Part shown: positions 6,549 through 11,573 of the stretch, in pieces
Layout of the letters: the number at the start of each line of letters is the position of its first letter
Numbering within the stretch: the stretch's first letter is position 1
IMG/VR virus record: IMGVR_UViG_3300045051_000462
Location: 1 to 37,068 of that record
From: a virus
Length of the DNA: 37,068 bases
Strand: one strand, 5' to 3'
Made by a program: the position numbers and the translations under genes
The notes under the pieces: generated by a model
The model's input: the letters and a program-made list of their open reading frames with translations, nothing else
Told to the model about the DNA's origin: nothing
Database searches by the model: none

Positions 6549-6852
6549 ATTCTCCTTTACAATGCTCTCTCATTTCTGTAGCTCCATCGTTATAACCTTC
6601 TTCCCTTCCTCCCTCCCAAGCAGTTTGAAGGGCGGATCTAAAATCTATCCACAAACTACTTTCAATCTCTAGTTCACCTTCTCCGGTAGCGGTGATGTTA
6701 GAATTTACTAGGCTTTGAATTCTCTCTATCGCTTCATTAATGTGTTTTTCCATGGGTTCCTTTCTTTGATTGATTTCATCTATCTTGCAAAATGGACATG
6801 AGTCAATGCTGCCTCCGCCAGAAGTTAAATGTGTTGTGCATCTCCAGGTCAT
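6535..6852 (-). CDS. Zinc-knuckle protein, 105 aa
   Basis: The ATG at 6852 is preferred over the one at 6858 because AAGGA then has 6-base spacing. Cys and His at the start (WRCTTHL then DSCPFCKID) look like one zinc knuckle. The remainder is helical with a Gly/Glu-rich C-terminus (EGGREEGYNDGATEM). It overlaps the zinc-ribbon gene downstream by 14 bases, which fits coupled translation. Family not recognised. Confidence 0.65.
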   Translation of the reverse strand: MTWRCTTHLTSGGGSIDSCPFCKIDEINQRKEPMEKHINEAIERIQSLVNSNITATGEGELEIESSLWIDFRSALQTAWEGGREEGYNDGATEMREHCKGEYDQT

Positions 6853-6861
6853 ATTCATTCC

Positions 6862-7206
6862 TTATTTGTTAATTGGTGGATCAATCTTATCTGGTTTTAA
6901 CATCATTGATCTCTGTACTTTTTCTCTGTATCTGGCGTAAATTTCTAACTGTTTGTCTGAGAATGTATCTACTAGTTCTGCTTGTAAAATGTTCACTTCC
7001 TCAACCGCTTTTAAGTAACCAGTAAACCCTTCCATTTCTCTTATGGTTGGTATGTGTGGTATAGGCTTCTGCTCTTTATGTCTGCCAAACATCCAAGGAA
7101 ACATTAATGCTGGTACGATCATCTCACCACCTCCTCTATTCTCTGATTTACAACCTTTATCGGCTAGCTTCTTGCAAAGTGATAGGGAGAAATATTGTGG
7201 GGTCAT
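6862..7206 (-). CDS. Hypothetical protein with two possible starts
   Basis: From the ATG at 7206 (after GAGGAC) the product is 114 residues. Its first 24 (FSLSLCKKLADKGCKSE region) resemble a short N-terminal module common in phage early proteins. An in-frame ATG at 7122 follows an even stronger AGGAGG site and would give 86 residues beginning MIVPALMFPWMFG. Both products may be made, or two small genes have fused in frame. The C-terminal part is helical and charged. Function unknown. Confidence 0.6.
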   Translation of the reverse strand: MTPQYFSLSLCKKLADKGCKSENRGGGEMIVPALMFPWMFGRHKEQKPIPHIPTIREMEGFTGYLKAVEEVNILQAELVDTFSDKQLEIYARYREKVQRSMMLKPDKIDPPINK

Positions 7207-7658
7207 TTTGAGTCCTCATTTTGCAACGCAATAAGTCTATCAACTACGTCTTGTGGCGTATGTCCATCCCATTCATTAGCTTTTTCTCTTTCCTCGCACT
7301 TGAACAAATCCCAATCTTTCAACTCGTAATGATTGCTTATTTGTCCGGTGGGTAATTCGGCCATTACAATAAACCAACCACCACCAAAACACTCTTGGCC
7401 GTCATGATGTCGTTTGCTTTTGTGTATTGAGTATTTATTCTCTTTTGCCCACTCGTTAAACAAAGCGGCATTGTACACTTTTCTAAACTCGTAAAGTTCA
7501 TCAAAAGTGTGGTAGCCATCACTTAAATCACCTGTTTCTCTAACCAATAGATACTCTGGAATATCTAACCAGTCTTTAACTTTATCCTCACCTATTCTTC
7601 TACCAATAGTTCCGCAAAGTTGATCTTTGAAAACATTTTTGTGAATTTGTAAGCTCAT
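7203..7658 (-). CDS. Conserved phage protein, WDGHTP family
   Basis: The upstream ORF is longer, but GGAGGGAGACAAA before the ATG at 7658 fixes the start, giving 151 residues. Core motifs are DGYHTFDELYEFRKVYNAAL, KSKRHHDGQ, GGGWFIVMAELPTGQISNHY and the C-terminal WDGHTPQDVVDRL. This pattern is widespread in tailed phages and prophages. The paired His, Asp and Trp are conserved, but no biochemical role is established as far as I know. It sits two genes from the Acb2-like gene. Confidence 0.75.
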   Translation of the reverse strand: MSLQIHKNVFKDQLCGTIGRRIGEDKVKDWLDIPEYLLVRETGDLSDGYHTFDELYEFRKVYNAALFNEWAKENKYSIHKSKRHHDGQECFGGGWFIVMAELPTGQISNHYELKDWDLFKCEEREKANEWDGHTPQDVVDRLIALQNEDSK

Positions 7659-7704
7659 TTTGTCTCCCTCCTTTTGATTGAATTGATTAATTTCCACTCC
7701 CAAC

Positions 7705-7736
7705 CCGTAGGGGTTGAGGCTAGAAACTAGCTGGTA
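7705..7736 (-). other. Intercistronic hairpins before the WDGHTP gene
   Basis: CAACCC (7703-7708 region) and GGGTTG flank a short GTAG loop, and a second small repeat CTAG-AAA-CTAG follows. On the transcript these hairpins lie between the stop of the Acb2-like gene and the ribosome site of the next gene. No T run follows, so RNA processing or stability is more likely than termination. Confidence 0.4.
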
Positions 7737-7939
7737 ATTCCTTTAACAATCGCCATGATTGATTTCTCCAAATCGGTTTTGCCGATATTTACGAGTCTTG
7801 CCCTTTCGCTTCTCTCATCTGCCGGAACTATCTTTTCTACCAAGTCCCAAAGTTCCTGAGCTTTAACCTTAACCGCTTGCATGTTACTTTTTTGCTCTTC
7901 GGATAAAGTTGCAAAAGTTTGTCTAAATACGTCTGCCAT
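7727..7939 (-). CDS. Acb2/Tad1-type hairpin protein, putative signal-nucleotide sponge
   Basis: The 70 residues fit the helical-hairpin core shared by Acb2 and Tad1. The first helix contains LSEEQKSNMQAVKVKAQELW; the second, after a charged turn, reads RARLVNIGKTDLEKSIMAIV and ends GITS. Characterised members bind and sequester cyclic nucleotides made by CBASS or Thoeris immune systems, blocking host defence. The protein is a little shorter than known Acb2. The ATG follows AGAGGTGAG. It is in the early operon, where anti-defence genes are expected. The match is by remembered motif (I-G-K-T-x-L-x-x-x-x-M-A), so ligand and function need testing. Confidence 0.6.
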   Translation of the reverse strand: MADVFRQTFATLSEEQKSNMQAVKVKAQELWDLVEKIVPADERSERARLVNIGKTDLEKSIMAIVKGITS

Positions 7940-7945
7940 TTTTAC

Positions 7946-8140
7946 TCACCTCTTCCCTTTATTTTCTATAAATTCATATTGCGTACTTCTACCTGCTAAC
8001 CTCATGCGTTTTTTGTGAGCCTGTGGATTACATATCTGCTCAACTCTAGCAATGGAAATATCAAACTGTTTGGCAATGTAAGCGTAGGTACATTTTTGCT
8101 TAAATCTCAGCTCGATAATTAGTTTATTACGTTCGCTCAT
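7946..8140 (-). CDS. Sigma-region-4-like HTH protein
   Basis: In this 64-residue basic protein, residues 4-40 (RNKLIIELRFKQKCTYAYIA, then FDISIARVEQI) match the helix-turn-helix of sigma-70 region 4, followed by a basic tail (HKKRMRLAGR). It could bind promoter -35 elements as a phage transcription factor. No Shine-Dalgarno is visible before its ATG; instead the ATG lies 11 bases after a run of seven T residues, so expression may depend on read-through of the upstream structure. Confidence 0.6.
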   Translation of the reverse strand: MSERNKLIIELRFKQKCTYAYIAKQFDISIARVEQICNPQAHKKRMRLAGRSTQYEFIENKGKR

Positions 8141-8150
8141 ATTTTTAACT

Positions 8151-8210
8151 TAAAAAAACGATCATCCACATTGTTTAATTGGTAATTAATCAAATACTTG
8201 GTTCGATGAT
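8151..8210 (-). terminator. Possible terminator after the tRNA-like element
   Basis: On the minus strand an imperfect long hairpin (GCATCATC near 8210 with GATGAT near 8162, and an inner TTAATT/AATTAA pair) is followed by seven T residues at 8158-8152. The loop is long and the stem weak, so the call is tentative. Confidence 0.4.
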
Positions 8211-8220
8211 GCAACTCTCT

Positions 8221-8296
8221 GGTCTAGTTCCTGAGTCGAACAGGAAAAGGGTTATGAATTTAAAGGCCTCCCGCTTTACCGTTAAGCTAACTGGGC
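8221..8296 (-). tRNA. Degenerate tRNA-like element
   Basis: The 5' part has a perfect D arm (GCTT-AACGGTAA-AAGC type) and the 3' part a perfect five-pair T arm with TTCGACT loop. The acceptor (GCCCAGT with ACTAGAC) pairs at five of seven positions. The anticodon arm is abnormal: 27 bases separate the D and T arms instead of about 23, with no good five-pair stem. GGG and CCC could flank a TTCATAA loop (Met/Ile type) if about 12 bases are inserted. It is best read as a decayed or tRNA-mimicking element. Confidence 0.4.
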
Positions 8297-8338
8297 CGTA
8301 CGAAAGATTTACGCATCACCGAATAAAATATTTGATTG

Positions 8339-8512
8339 TTACTTGGGTTTAACCTCCTCAATTGTTGAGTTTTCATTAAGCAAAACATAACTATTACCTG
8401 GGCTTAAAAGTACCCAATTCTGACCACTTCTAATAGCAGATACCTCGCTGATATGAGTTTCTGTTGACTTGTGTACGTGGTCTGGATCGTATAATTCTAT
8501 TTTGTATTTCAT
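8339..8512 (-). CDS. Small protein, 57 aa
   Basis: This ORF has GGGGAAGAG before its ATG and even codon use. It is predicted to be mostly beta strand with an acidic C-terminus (LLSPGNSYVLLNENSTIEE). It lies just upstream, on the transcript, of the tRNA-like element. No family recognised. Confidence 0.6.
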   Translation of the reverse strand: MKYKIELYDPDHVHKSTETHISEVSAIRSGQNWVLLSPGNSYVLLNENSTIEEVKPK

Positions 8513-8541
8513 TCTCTTCCCCTTTCTGGTGGAGGGCTAAA

Positions 8542-8652
8542 TTACTTTATATATCCTTTTTCTTTTAATTTCTCAACAAGGTGAAAGGCATACTGTAAAC
8601 CCATTCCAATGTTTAAACCGATAAGTATAAAAAATAAGTCACGCTCTGTCAT
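8542..8652 (-). CDS. Tiny membrane protein, 36 aa
   Basis: A perfect AAGGAGG lies 4 bases before the ATG. One hydrophobic helix (LFFILIGLNIGMGLQYAFHL) is followed by a basic tail. The ribosome site makes the call convincing despite the length. It resembles in form the other single-helix peptides of this phage. Function unknown. Confidence 0.65.
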   Translation of the reverse strand: MTERDLFFILIGLNIGMGLQYAFHLVEKLKEKGYIK

Positions 8653-8660
8653 TCTCCTCC

Positions 8661-8843
8661 TTATTCCCTGGGTAGGGTGGTTAAATAAATTGTGGTTCTT
8701 ATTTTCTCACATCCGTAACAAACCTGAGTTAGCGCATCATGGAAAGTGCTATAAATTGCTTGTTGAATGTGCCTTCCCTCGCAATCTTGGATATGCTTTC
8801 TTACCTCTTCCATTGTTTTTATATGTTCATACTCAAAATTCAT
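8661..8843 (-). CDS. Small zinc-binding-like protein, 60 aa
   Basis: The ATG overlaps the stop of the Ala-repeat gene (ATGA) behind GAGGAAATTAA. Two Cys near the end (VCYGCEKIR) and one in the middle with His (DCEGRHIQ) could bind one metal. Otherwise helical. No family recognised. Confidence 0.6.
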   Translation of the reverse strand: MNFEYEHIKTMEEVRKHIQDCEGRHIQQAIYSTFHDALTQVCYGCEKIRTTIYLTTLPRE

Positions 8844-9538
8844 TTAATTTCCTCAAGATTTTTAATCCGATTAACCATAAATTTGTCAATCTTTATAATT
8901 AGAGCCGCATCAGCCGCCGCACGAGCCGCCGCATAAGCCGCCGCATAAGCCGCACCAGCCGCCGCACGAGCCGCATCAGCCGCCGCACGAGCCGCATAAG
9001 CCGCCGCATAAGCCGCACCAGCCGCCGCACGAGCCGCATCAGCCGCCGCACGAGCCGCATCAGCCGCACGAGCCGCACGAGCCGCCGCACCAGCCGCCGC
9101 ACGAGCCGCATCAGCCGCCGCCATATTTTTCTTATTAGGATTCTTTACATATTCAATTGCTGCTTCAATTGCTTTTCTGGGTCGATCATCATTGGGGTAT
9201 TTTTTCTCATATATATCTATAACCAACTGGGCTGCATAGATAGCTAATTCAACCGAATCTTTTTTCTGCCATTTCCAAGCCTTAACAATTCTCATGTCAG
9301 ACCATACAGATTTATCATTATCATCTAAATGTTCACCTTTAACTTCAACCTTAGCTAATATTTCACCCTGGACATAACCAAAAGCCTCATACACCTTGTC
9401 TGAACAATGAAACCCGTTGCGGCATAAATCCAATTCACCATCTTCTTTTTTCCACTCGCCAAGTTTCCAAGTACAATCACCATTGGCTGATTTTATTTTT
9501 TTACCATCTAATTTTAGAAATTTATATTTAGTTTTCAT
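8840..9538 (-). CDS. Protein with alanine-repeat tail, 232 aa
   Basis: Residues 1-135 form a globular domain with WKLGEWKKEDGELDLCRNGF and HCSDKVYEAFG, a pattern (G-E-W, L-C-x-x-G-F-H) found in phage and bacterial proteins of the DUF7666 type. Residues 138-212 are almost only Ala, Arg, Asp, Gly and Tyr in short blocks such as ARAAADAARAAAGAAYAAA, followed by a basic C-terminus. Alanine-repeat tails of this kind occur on phage proteins of unknown role. The tail is encoded by a GC-rich tandem repeat that contrasts with the surrounding DNA and probably varies in copy number. Confidence 0.7.
   Translation of the reverse strand: MKTKYKFLKLDGKKIKSANGDCTWKLGEWKKEDGELDLCRNGFHCSDKVYEAFGYVQGEILAKVEVKGEHLDDNDKSVWSDMRIVKAWKWQKKDSVELAIYAAQLVIDIYEKKYPNDDRPRKAIEAAIEYVKNPNKKNMAAADAARAAAGAAARAARAADAARAAADAARAAAGAAYAAAYAARAAADAARAAAGAAYAAAYAAARAAADAALIIKIDKFMVNRIKNLEEIK
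8901..9122 (-). repeat. GC-rich tandem repeat coding an alanine tail
   Basis: About 220 bases of GCC, GCA, CGA, TCA and TAA triplets (plus-strand view) make up a repeat array. A 63-bp unit coding 21 residues (ARAAADAARAAAGAAYAAAYA) occurs twice in tandem, flanked by partial copies. It is far more GC-rich than the neighbouring sequence. Long ORFs in the other frames across it are repeat artefacts. Confidence 0.85.
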
Positions 9539-9570
9539 TTTCCCTCAATATTAATTAATGGTTTCATCTC

Positions 9571-9777
9571 TTAATTCGGATTTAGTAACTTATGCCCCAT
9601 CATCTTCATATCTTCAAACTCAGTCCAAGTAATCTCAACCAGAGACAAATCAATTATATGATGTATCATGCCTTTAATAAACTTCTTAGCCTCTGCCCGA
9701 GTCTTTGCAATCAATAGCCCTCTGCCTATGTGTTTATGGTCGTTATATTTGTGTTCTACTTCCCAGAAGAAATACAT
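9571..9777 (-). CDS. Hypothetical protein, 68 aa
   Basis: TAGGAGGTCTT precedes the ATG. The protein is compact alpha/beta with an aromatic start (MYFFWEVEHKYNDHKHIGRG) and a KTRAEAKKFIKGM helix. This strand-helix plan is common in small phage early proteins, but I do not recognise the family. Confidence 0.65.
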   Translation of the reverse strand: MYFFWEVEHKYNDHKHIGRGLLIAKTRAEAKKFIKGMIHHIIDLSLVEITWTEFEDMKMMGHKLLNPN

Positions 9778-9785
9778 AAGACCTC

Positions 9786-9977
9786 CTATAAATAACTAAC
9801 TTCAAATGATTCACTGGTAGTTTTCTTAGGTAAGTCATAGTGTCCACAATCCGCCCGTTTAACTTGATTACACTCCATACAAACCTCAGCATAGTTACCG
9901 CAAGCTTTACAAGTTCCTTGCCGTGTTCCGGAATCTTTGCAATCACATCTGACTAAGTTGTTTTGAAGGATAATCAT
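9786..9977 (-). CDS. Zinc-finger protein, 63 aa
   Basis: Seven Cys and one His are arranged as C-D-C, C-x-x-C and C-x-x-C followed by DCGHY, enough for two zinc sites. It is the first gene behind the strong early promoter at 10008-10035, so it is likely made very early. The ATG follows TATCGAGGTTTT. A competing frame over 9743-9946 is a shadow. No specific family recognised. Confidence 0.65.
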   Translation of the reverse strand: MIILQNNLVRCDCKDSGTRQGTCKACGNYAEVCMECNQVKRADCGHYDLPKKTTSESFEVSYL

Positions 9978-10007
9978 AAAACCTCGATATTATTTTAACT
10001 TAGTTTA

Positions 10008-10035
10008 ATTATACAACCAAGCCCTTGGTTGTCAA
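10008..10035 (-). promoter_or_regulatory. Early promoter with palindromic operator
   Basis: On the minus strand a perfect TTGACA (10035-10030) and a perfect TATAAT (10013-10008) are 16 bp apart. Together with the flanking bases the spacer forms a perfect palindrome, CAACCAAG-CC-CTTGGTTG (10014-10031). A repressor bound there would block polymerase directly. Transcription would start near 10001 and run into the early operon. Confidence 0.8.
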
Positions 10036-10053
10036 CGCTCATCTAATACACAC

Positions 10054-10083
10054 AAAAAAGCACCCGACTTACGCCGAGTGCTT
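10054..10083 (-). terminator. Rho-independent terminator
   Basis: On the minus strand AAGCACTCGGC and GTCGGGTGCTT pair over 11 bp (two G-U) around a GTAA loop and run directly into six T residues. It stops transcription coming from the RNA-rich island before the early promoter. A TATAAT lies at 10112-10107, but without a good -35. Confidence 0.8.
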
Positions 10084-10145
10084 ATACCTTAACGATCCCC
10101 AATCACATTATAAGCCTATTCACCATTCTTCACCACCGAACATAC

Positions 10146-10231
10146 AAAAAACCTCCCCTTAAAGCTTCTGCTATCCGGATTGAATGGAAGCGGAAACAGG
10201 GAGGTTTTTTGTCGATCTCAACCTACAAGTA
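10146..10231 (-). ncRNA. Candidate 86-nt RNA unit with terminator
   Basis: A promoter at 10239-10267 would start RNA near 10231. The 3' end is a 12-bp perfect inverted repeat, AAAAAACCTCCC with GGGAGGTTTTTT (10146-10157 and 10199-10210), enclosing an inner GCTTC/GAAGC hairpin. It has a T run on both strands, so it can terminate in both directions. The 5' end carries TTCTACTTGTAGG. No ORF is present. It may be a stable small RNA or simply a terminator with a promoter in front. Confidence 0.5.
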
Positions 10232-10238
10232 GAATTTA

Positions 10239-10267
10239 ATCTTACTTCTTTTTTTTGTTTCTATCAA
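10239..10267 (-). promoter_or_regulatory. Promoter for the 86-nt unit
   Basis: TTGATA (10267-10262) and TAAGAT (10244-10239) on the minus strand are separated by exactly 17 bp, an A-rich spacer. The only transcript it can make before the next strong terminator is about 86 nt. Confidence 0.6.
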
Positions 10268-10431
10268 GTTAATAGTAGAGTTTCACGTGCTGTTGTTGAG
10301 TACACCCCTTGGAGTTCGAGAGGGCACGACAAATTAAAGACTATTGATTACGATTGGCCAATAGCTTTTAATCTATTCGATTCTTGACGTTTTTTATGAC
10401 GATTTCTCCCGTCAACGCTGCATTGATCCAT

Positions 10432-10457
10432 TTGCAAGGTTTCCTGCGTGTTATAAT
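10432..10457 (+). promoter_or_regulatory. Plus-strand extended -10 promoter
   Basis: TATAAT at 10452-10457 carries the TGn extension (TG at 10449-10450). TTGCAA at 10432-10437 is a possible -35 at a short 14-bp spacing. GCGTG and CACGC flank the -10 as a small inverted repeat that could be an operator. Confidence 0.6.
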
Positions 10458-10463
10458 ATTGCA

Positions 10464-10531
10464 CGCGAGTTTCTACGTTTCACTTGCAGGTGAGGGGACT
10501 GGATCAACAATCCGTTTCCTCACCTTTTTTT
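10464..10531 (+). ncRNA. Candidate 68-nt plus-strand small RNA
   Basis: Between the extended -10 promoter and a strong terminator there is room for only about 68 nt. The terminator is AGGTGAGG (10488-10495) paired with CCTCACCT (10518-10525), with an inner GGAT-CAACA-ATCC hairpin, followed by seven T residues. No start codon with a ribosome site lies in it. It runs opposite to nearly all phage genes. Confidence 0.55.
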
Positions 10532-10549
10532 ATTCCCTCAGAGTTCTCC

Positions 10550-10602
10550 AGAATGCTGTCTGGAGTGCATCAGGCTTTCGTAATTGGCATATTAAGCCAA
10601 TT
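10550..10602 (-). other. Two hairpins downstream of tRNA-Asn
   Basis: Immediately 3' of the tRNA on the minus strand, AATTGGC and GCCAATT pair across a seven-base loop. A second hairpin, CTCCAGA/TCTGGAG with a six-base loop, follows. Neither has a T run. Position suggests signals for processing of the tRNA 3' end. Confidence 0.55.
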
Positions 10603-10603
10603 G

Positions 10604-10675
10604 CTGATTGGGTAGGACTCGAACCTATAACATCCGCCTTAACAGGGCGGCGCTCTACCATTGAGCTACCAATCA
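10604..10675 (-). tRNA. tRNA-Asn (anticodon GTT)
   Basis: A full cloverleaf is visible. The acceptor stem pairs TGATTGG with CCAATCA and has a G discriminator, as expected for tRNA-Asn. The D arm reads TAGCTCAATGGTAGAGC. The anticodon stem pairs CCGCC with GGCGG around loop CTGTTAA (GTT). The T arm has loop TTCGAGT with one A-C mismatch at its base. CCA is not encoded. It lies 3 bases from the large inverted-repeat RNA region. Confidence 0.92.
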
Positions 10676-10678
10676 ATA

Positions 10679-11062
10679 TCTTTAACATCAAATCGCGGGG
10701 TAGGGGAGTAAGGTTTTTAGTTTATGTAAGAAGATCAAGAAAAAAATGTATATCAATTTCATGACCTGGTAACTAGCTTGGAGCCTACCAATTTAGTTTT
10801 GAGCGTGTAGTCGAAGTTAATAGATAGGCTAAGTCTATACTGACGCTTTAAAAGCGCATCTGTGCCACAGATTACATTGACTCATTAATTCAACAATCTA
10901 TCCATTCCCTCACTAGGCTCCTACCCCTCGATTTAATGTTAAAGAACGTGTTCACCCTTACCGCTAGAAAAACGGATAACTAGCGGGATACTTACTTAAG
11001 GTATCAATTGCCCAAGCGCCGGATGTTCCTGCCTAGGTTCATCCAGCGGTAAAGGTGAACAC
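10679..11062 (-). ncRNA. Candidate large structured RNA upstream of tRNA-Asn
   Basis: Two long inverted repeats lie one after the other. Helix I pairs 11046-11062 with 10948-10964 (17 bp). Helix II pairs 10920-10945 with 10679-10704 (26 bp, one mismatch) and encloses about 215 nt with further hairpins (ATCTG-TGGCA-CAGAT, CGCTT-TTA-AAGCG) and an 8-bp pair TAGGCTCC/GGAGCCTA. One variant position in each helix is a G-U pair only if the RNA is read from the minus strand, so that is the likely sense. CTAGCGG (10980-10986) could displace part of helix I. No protein gene fits 10679-10995. No known RNA family is identified. Confidence 0.55.
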
Positions 11063-11214
11063 TGCTGCTCTGCTATCTCTAAATATTCTAAATACTTATT
11101 TTTCCAGGCTGTGTAGCTAAACTTTCTTTGACCATTCTTAAAATAATAACCTTCAAGAAGATGTTTTTGGAAGTAGTGGTTGGTTTGTTCACAGGCAAGT
11201 GAATAAGGATCCAT
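10996..11214 (-). CDS. Hypothetical protein, 72 aa
   Basis: Aromatic and helical (HYFQKHLLEGYYFKNGQRKF and KNKYLEYLEIAEQQ), with a Pro-rich C-terminus (SPLPLDEPRQEHPALG) encoded by DNA that also forms one arm of a long RNA helix. It starts one base after the stop of the 69-aa gene, so the two are an operon behind the leader at 11426-11510. No family recognised. Confidence 0.6.
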   Translation of the reverse strand: MDPYSLACEQTNHYFQKHLLEGYYFKNGQRKFSYTAWKNKYLEYLEIAEQQCSPLPLDEPRQEHPALGQLIP

Positions 11215-11215
11215 A

Positions 11216-11425
11216 TTACAAAGCTTTTTCTAACTTAATAATTCTACTTTTGATCTGATCTAGGATTTGGGGAAGGTAAAGATTACCGTTATACAAACTC
11301 TTTAGAAAGTTAATTTCTTCTATTCTTGACTTAAATATTGCGTCACTAAACATTGAATACTTAGTAGCCATAGCATTGGCAAGTTTTGATTCTTGCCTGT
11401 GTTTTAAGTTAAACGTAGATTGCAC
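11216..11425 (-). CDS. Hypothetical protein, 69 aa, leader-controlled
   Basis: The start is GTG at 11425. The ribosome site AAAGGA lies 7 bases upstream, with the T run of a terminator hairpin as the spacer, so the site is buried when the hairpin forms. The protein is basic and helical (NLKHRQESKLANAMATKYSM, ILDQIKSRIIKLEKAL), probably a small coiled coil. It is the first gene of a two-gene unit. Function unknown. Confidence 0.65.
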   Translation of the reverse strand: MQSTFNLKHRQESKLANAMATKYSMFSDAIFKSRIEEINFLKSLYNGNLYLPQILDQIKSRIIKLEKAL

Positions 11426-11512
11426 AAAAAAATCCTTTCATTGAGCTGAGCAAGGTTGGTCAGACCTTTGAGCAAGTCTCCTTGCTCGCCTCAATAAAAG
11501 GATTTGTCTGAC
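11426..11512 (-). promoter_or_regulatory. Leader with competing terminator and anti-terminator folds
   Basis: Minus-strand RNA starting near 11510 can fold in two exclusive ways. The terminator pairs 11480-11505 with 11430-11455 in three blocks (7, 6 and 9 bp) and ends in seven T residues; its 3' arm contains the AAAGGA ribosome site of the next gene. The alternative pairs GTCAGAC (11512-11506) and CCTTT (11501-11497) with AAAGG-TCTGAC (11469-11459) and forms an inner GAGCAAG-GAGA-CTTGCTC hairpin with a GNRA-type loop. It takes sequence away from both terminator arms. This is the design of an attenuator or riboswitch. It could also be a stand-alone 85-nt RNA. Confidence 0.7.
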
Positions 11513-11516
11513 ACAT

Positions 11517-11543
11517 ATTATAGCTTGCTCACCTATAAGTCAA
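11517..11543 (-). promoter_or_regulatory. Promoter of the leader-controlled operon
   Basis: TATAAT (11522-11517) is preceded at 15 bp by TTGACT (11543-11538). A further TTGACA in the sequence CCTATTGACA lies near 11571. An imperfect inverted repeat, CTCACCTAT (11529-11536 region) and ATAGGTAAG (11567-11574 region), sits between this promoter and a divergent plus-strand TATAAT, so one regulator could control both. Confidence 0.6.
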
Positions 11544-11573
11544 GCACAACCATTTTATTCTGTCAATAGGTAA

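Noticed and set aside
8899-9111. Arg/Leu-rich ORF in another frame of the repeat
   Set aside because: It is the shifted reading of the alanine-repeat triplets and has no ribosome site or non-repeat sequence.
9743-9946. 67-aa minus-strand ORF overlapping two zinc-finger/hypothetical genes
   Set aside because: It lies in another frame of two genes with good starts and shows no sensible protein composition.
10053-10112. A separate 50-nt RNA from the TATAAT at 10112-10107
   Set aside because: There is no acceptable -35 or extended -10, and the product would be little more than the terminator hairpin.
10268-10360. Possible second tRNA around a GTTCGAG motif on the plus strand
   Set aside because: The flanking bases do not form a T stem, and no D or anticodon arm is present.
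10184-10764. Two plus-strand ORFs (67 and 126 aa) across the RNA island
   Set aside because: They run through terminators, the tRNA and hairpins, have no ribosome sites, and have protein sequences typical of non-coding DNA.
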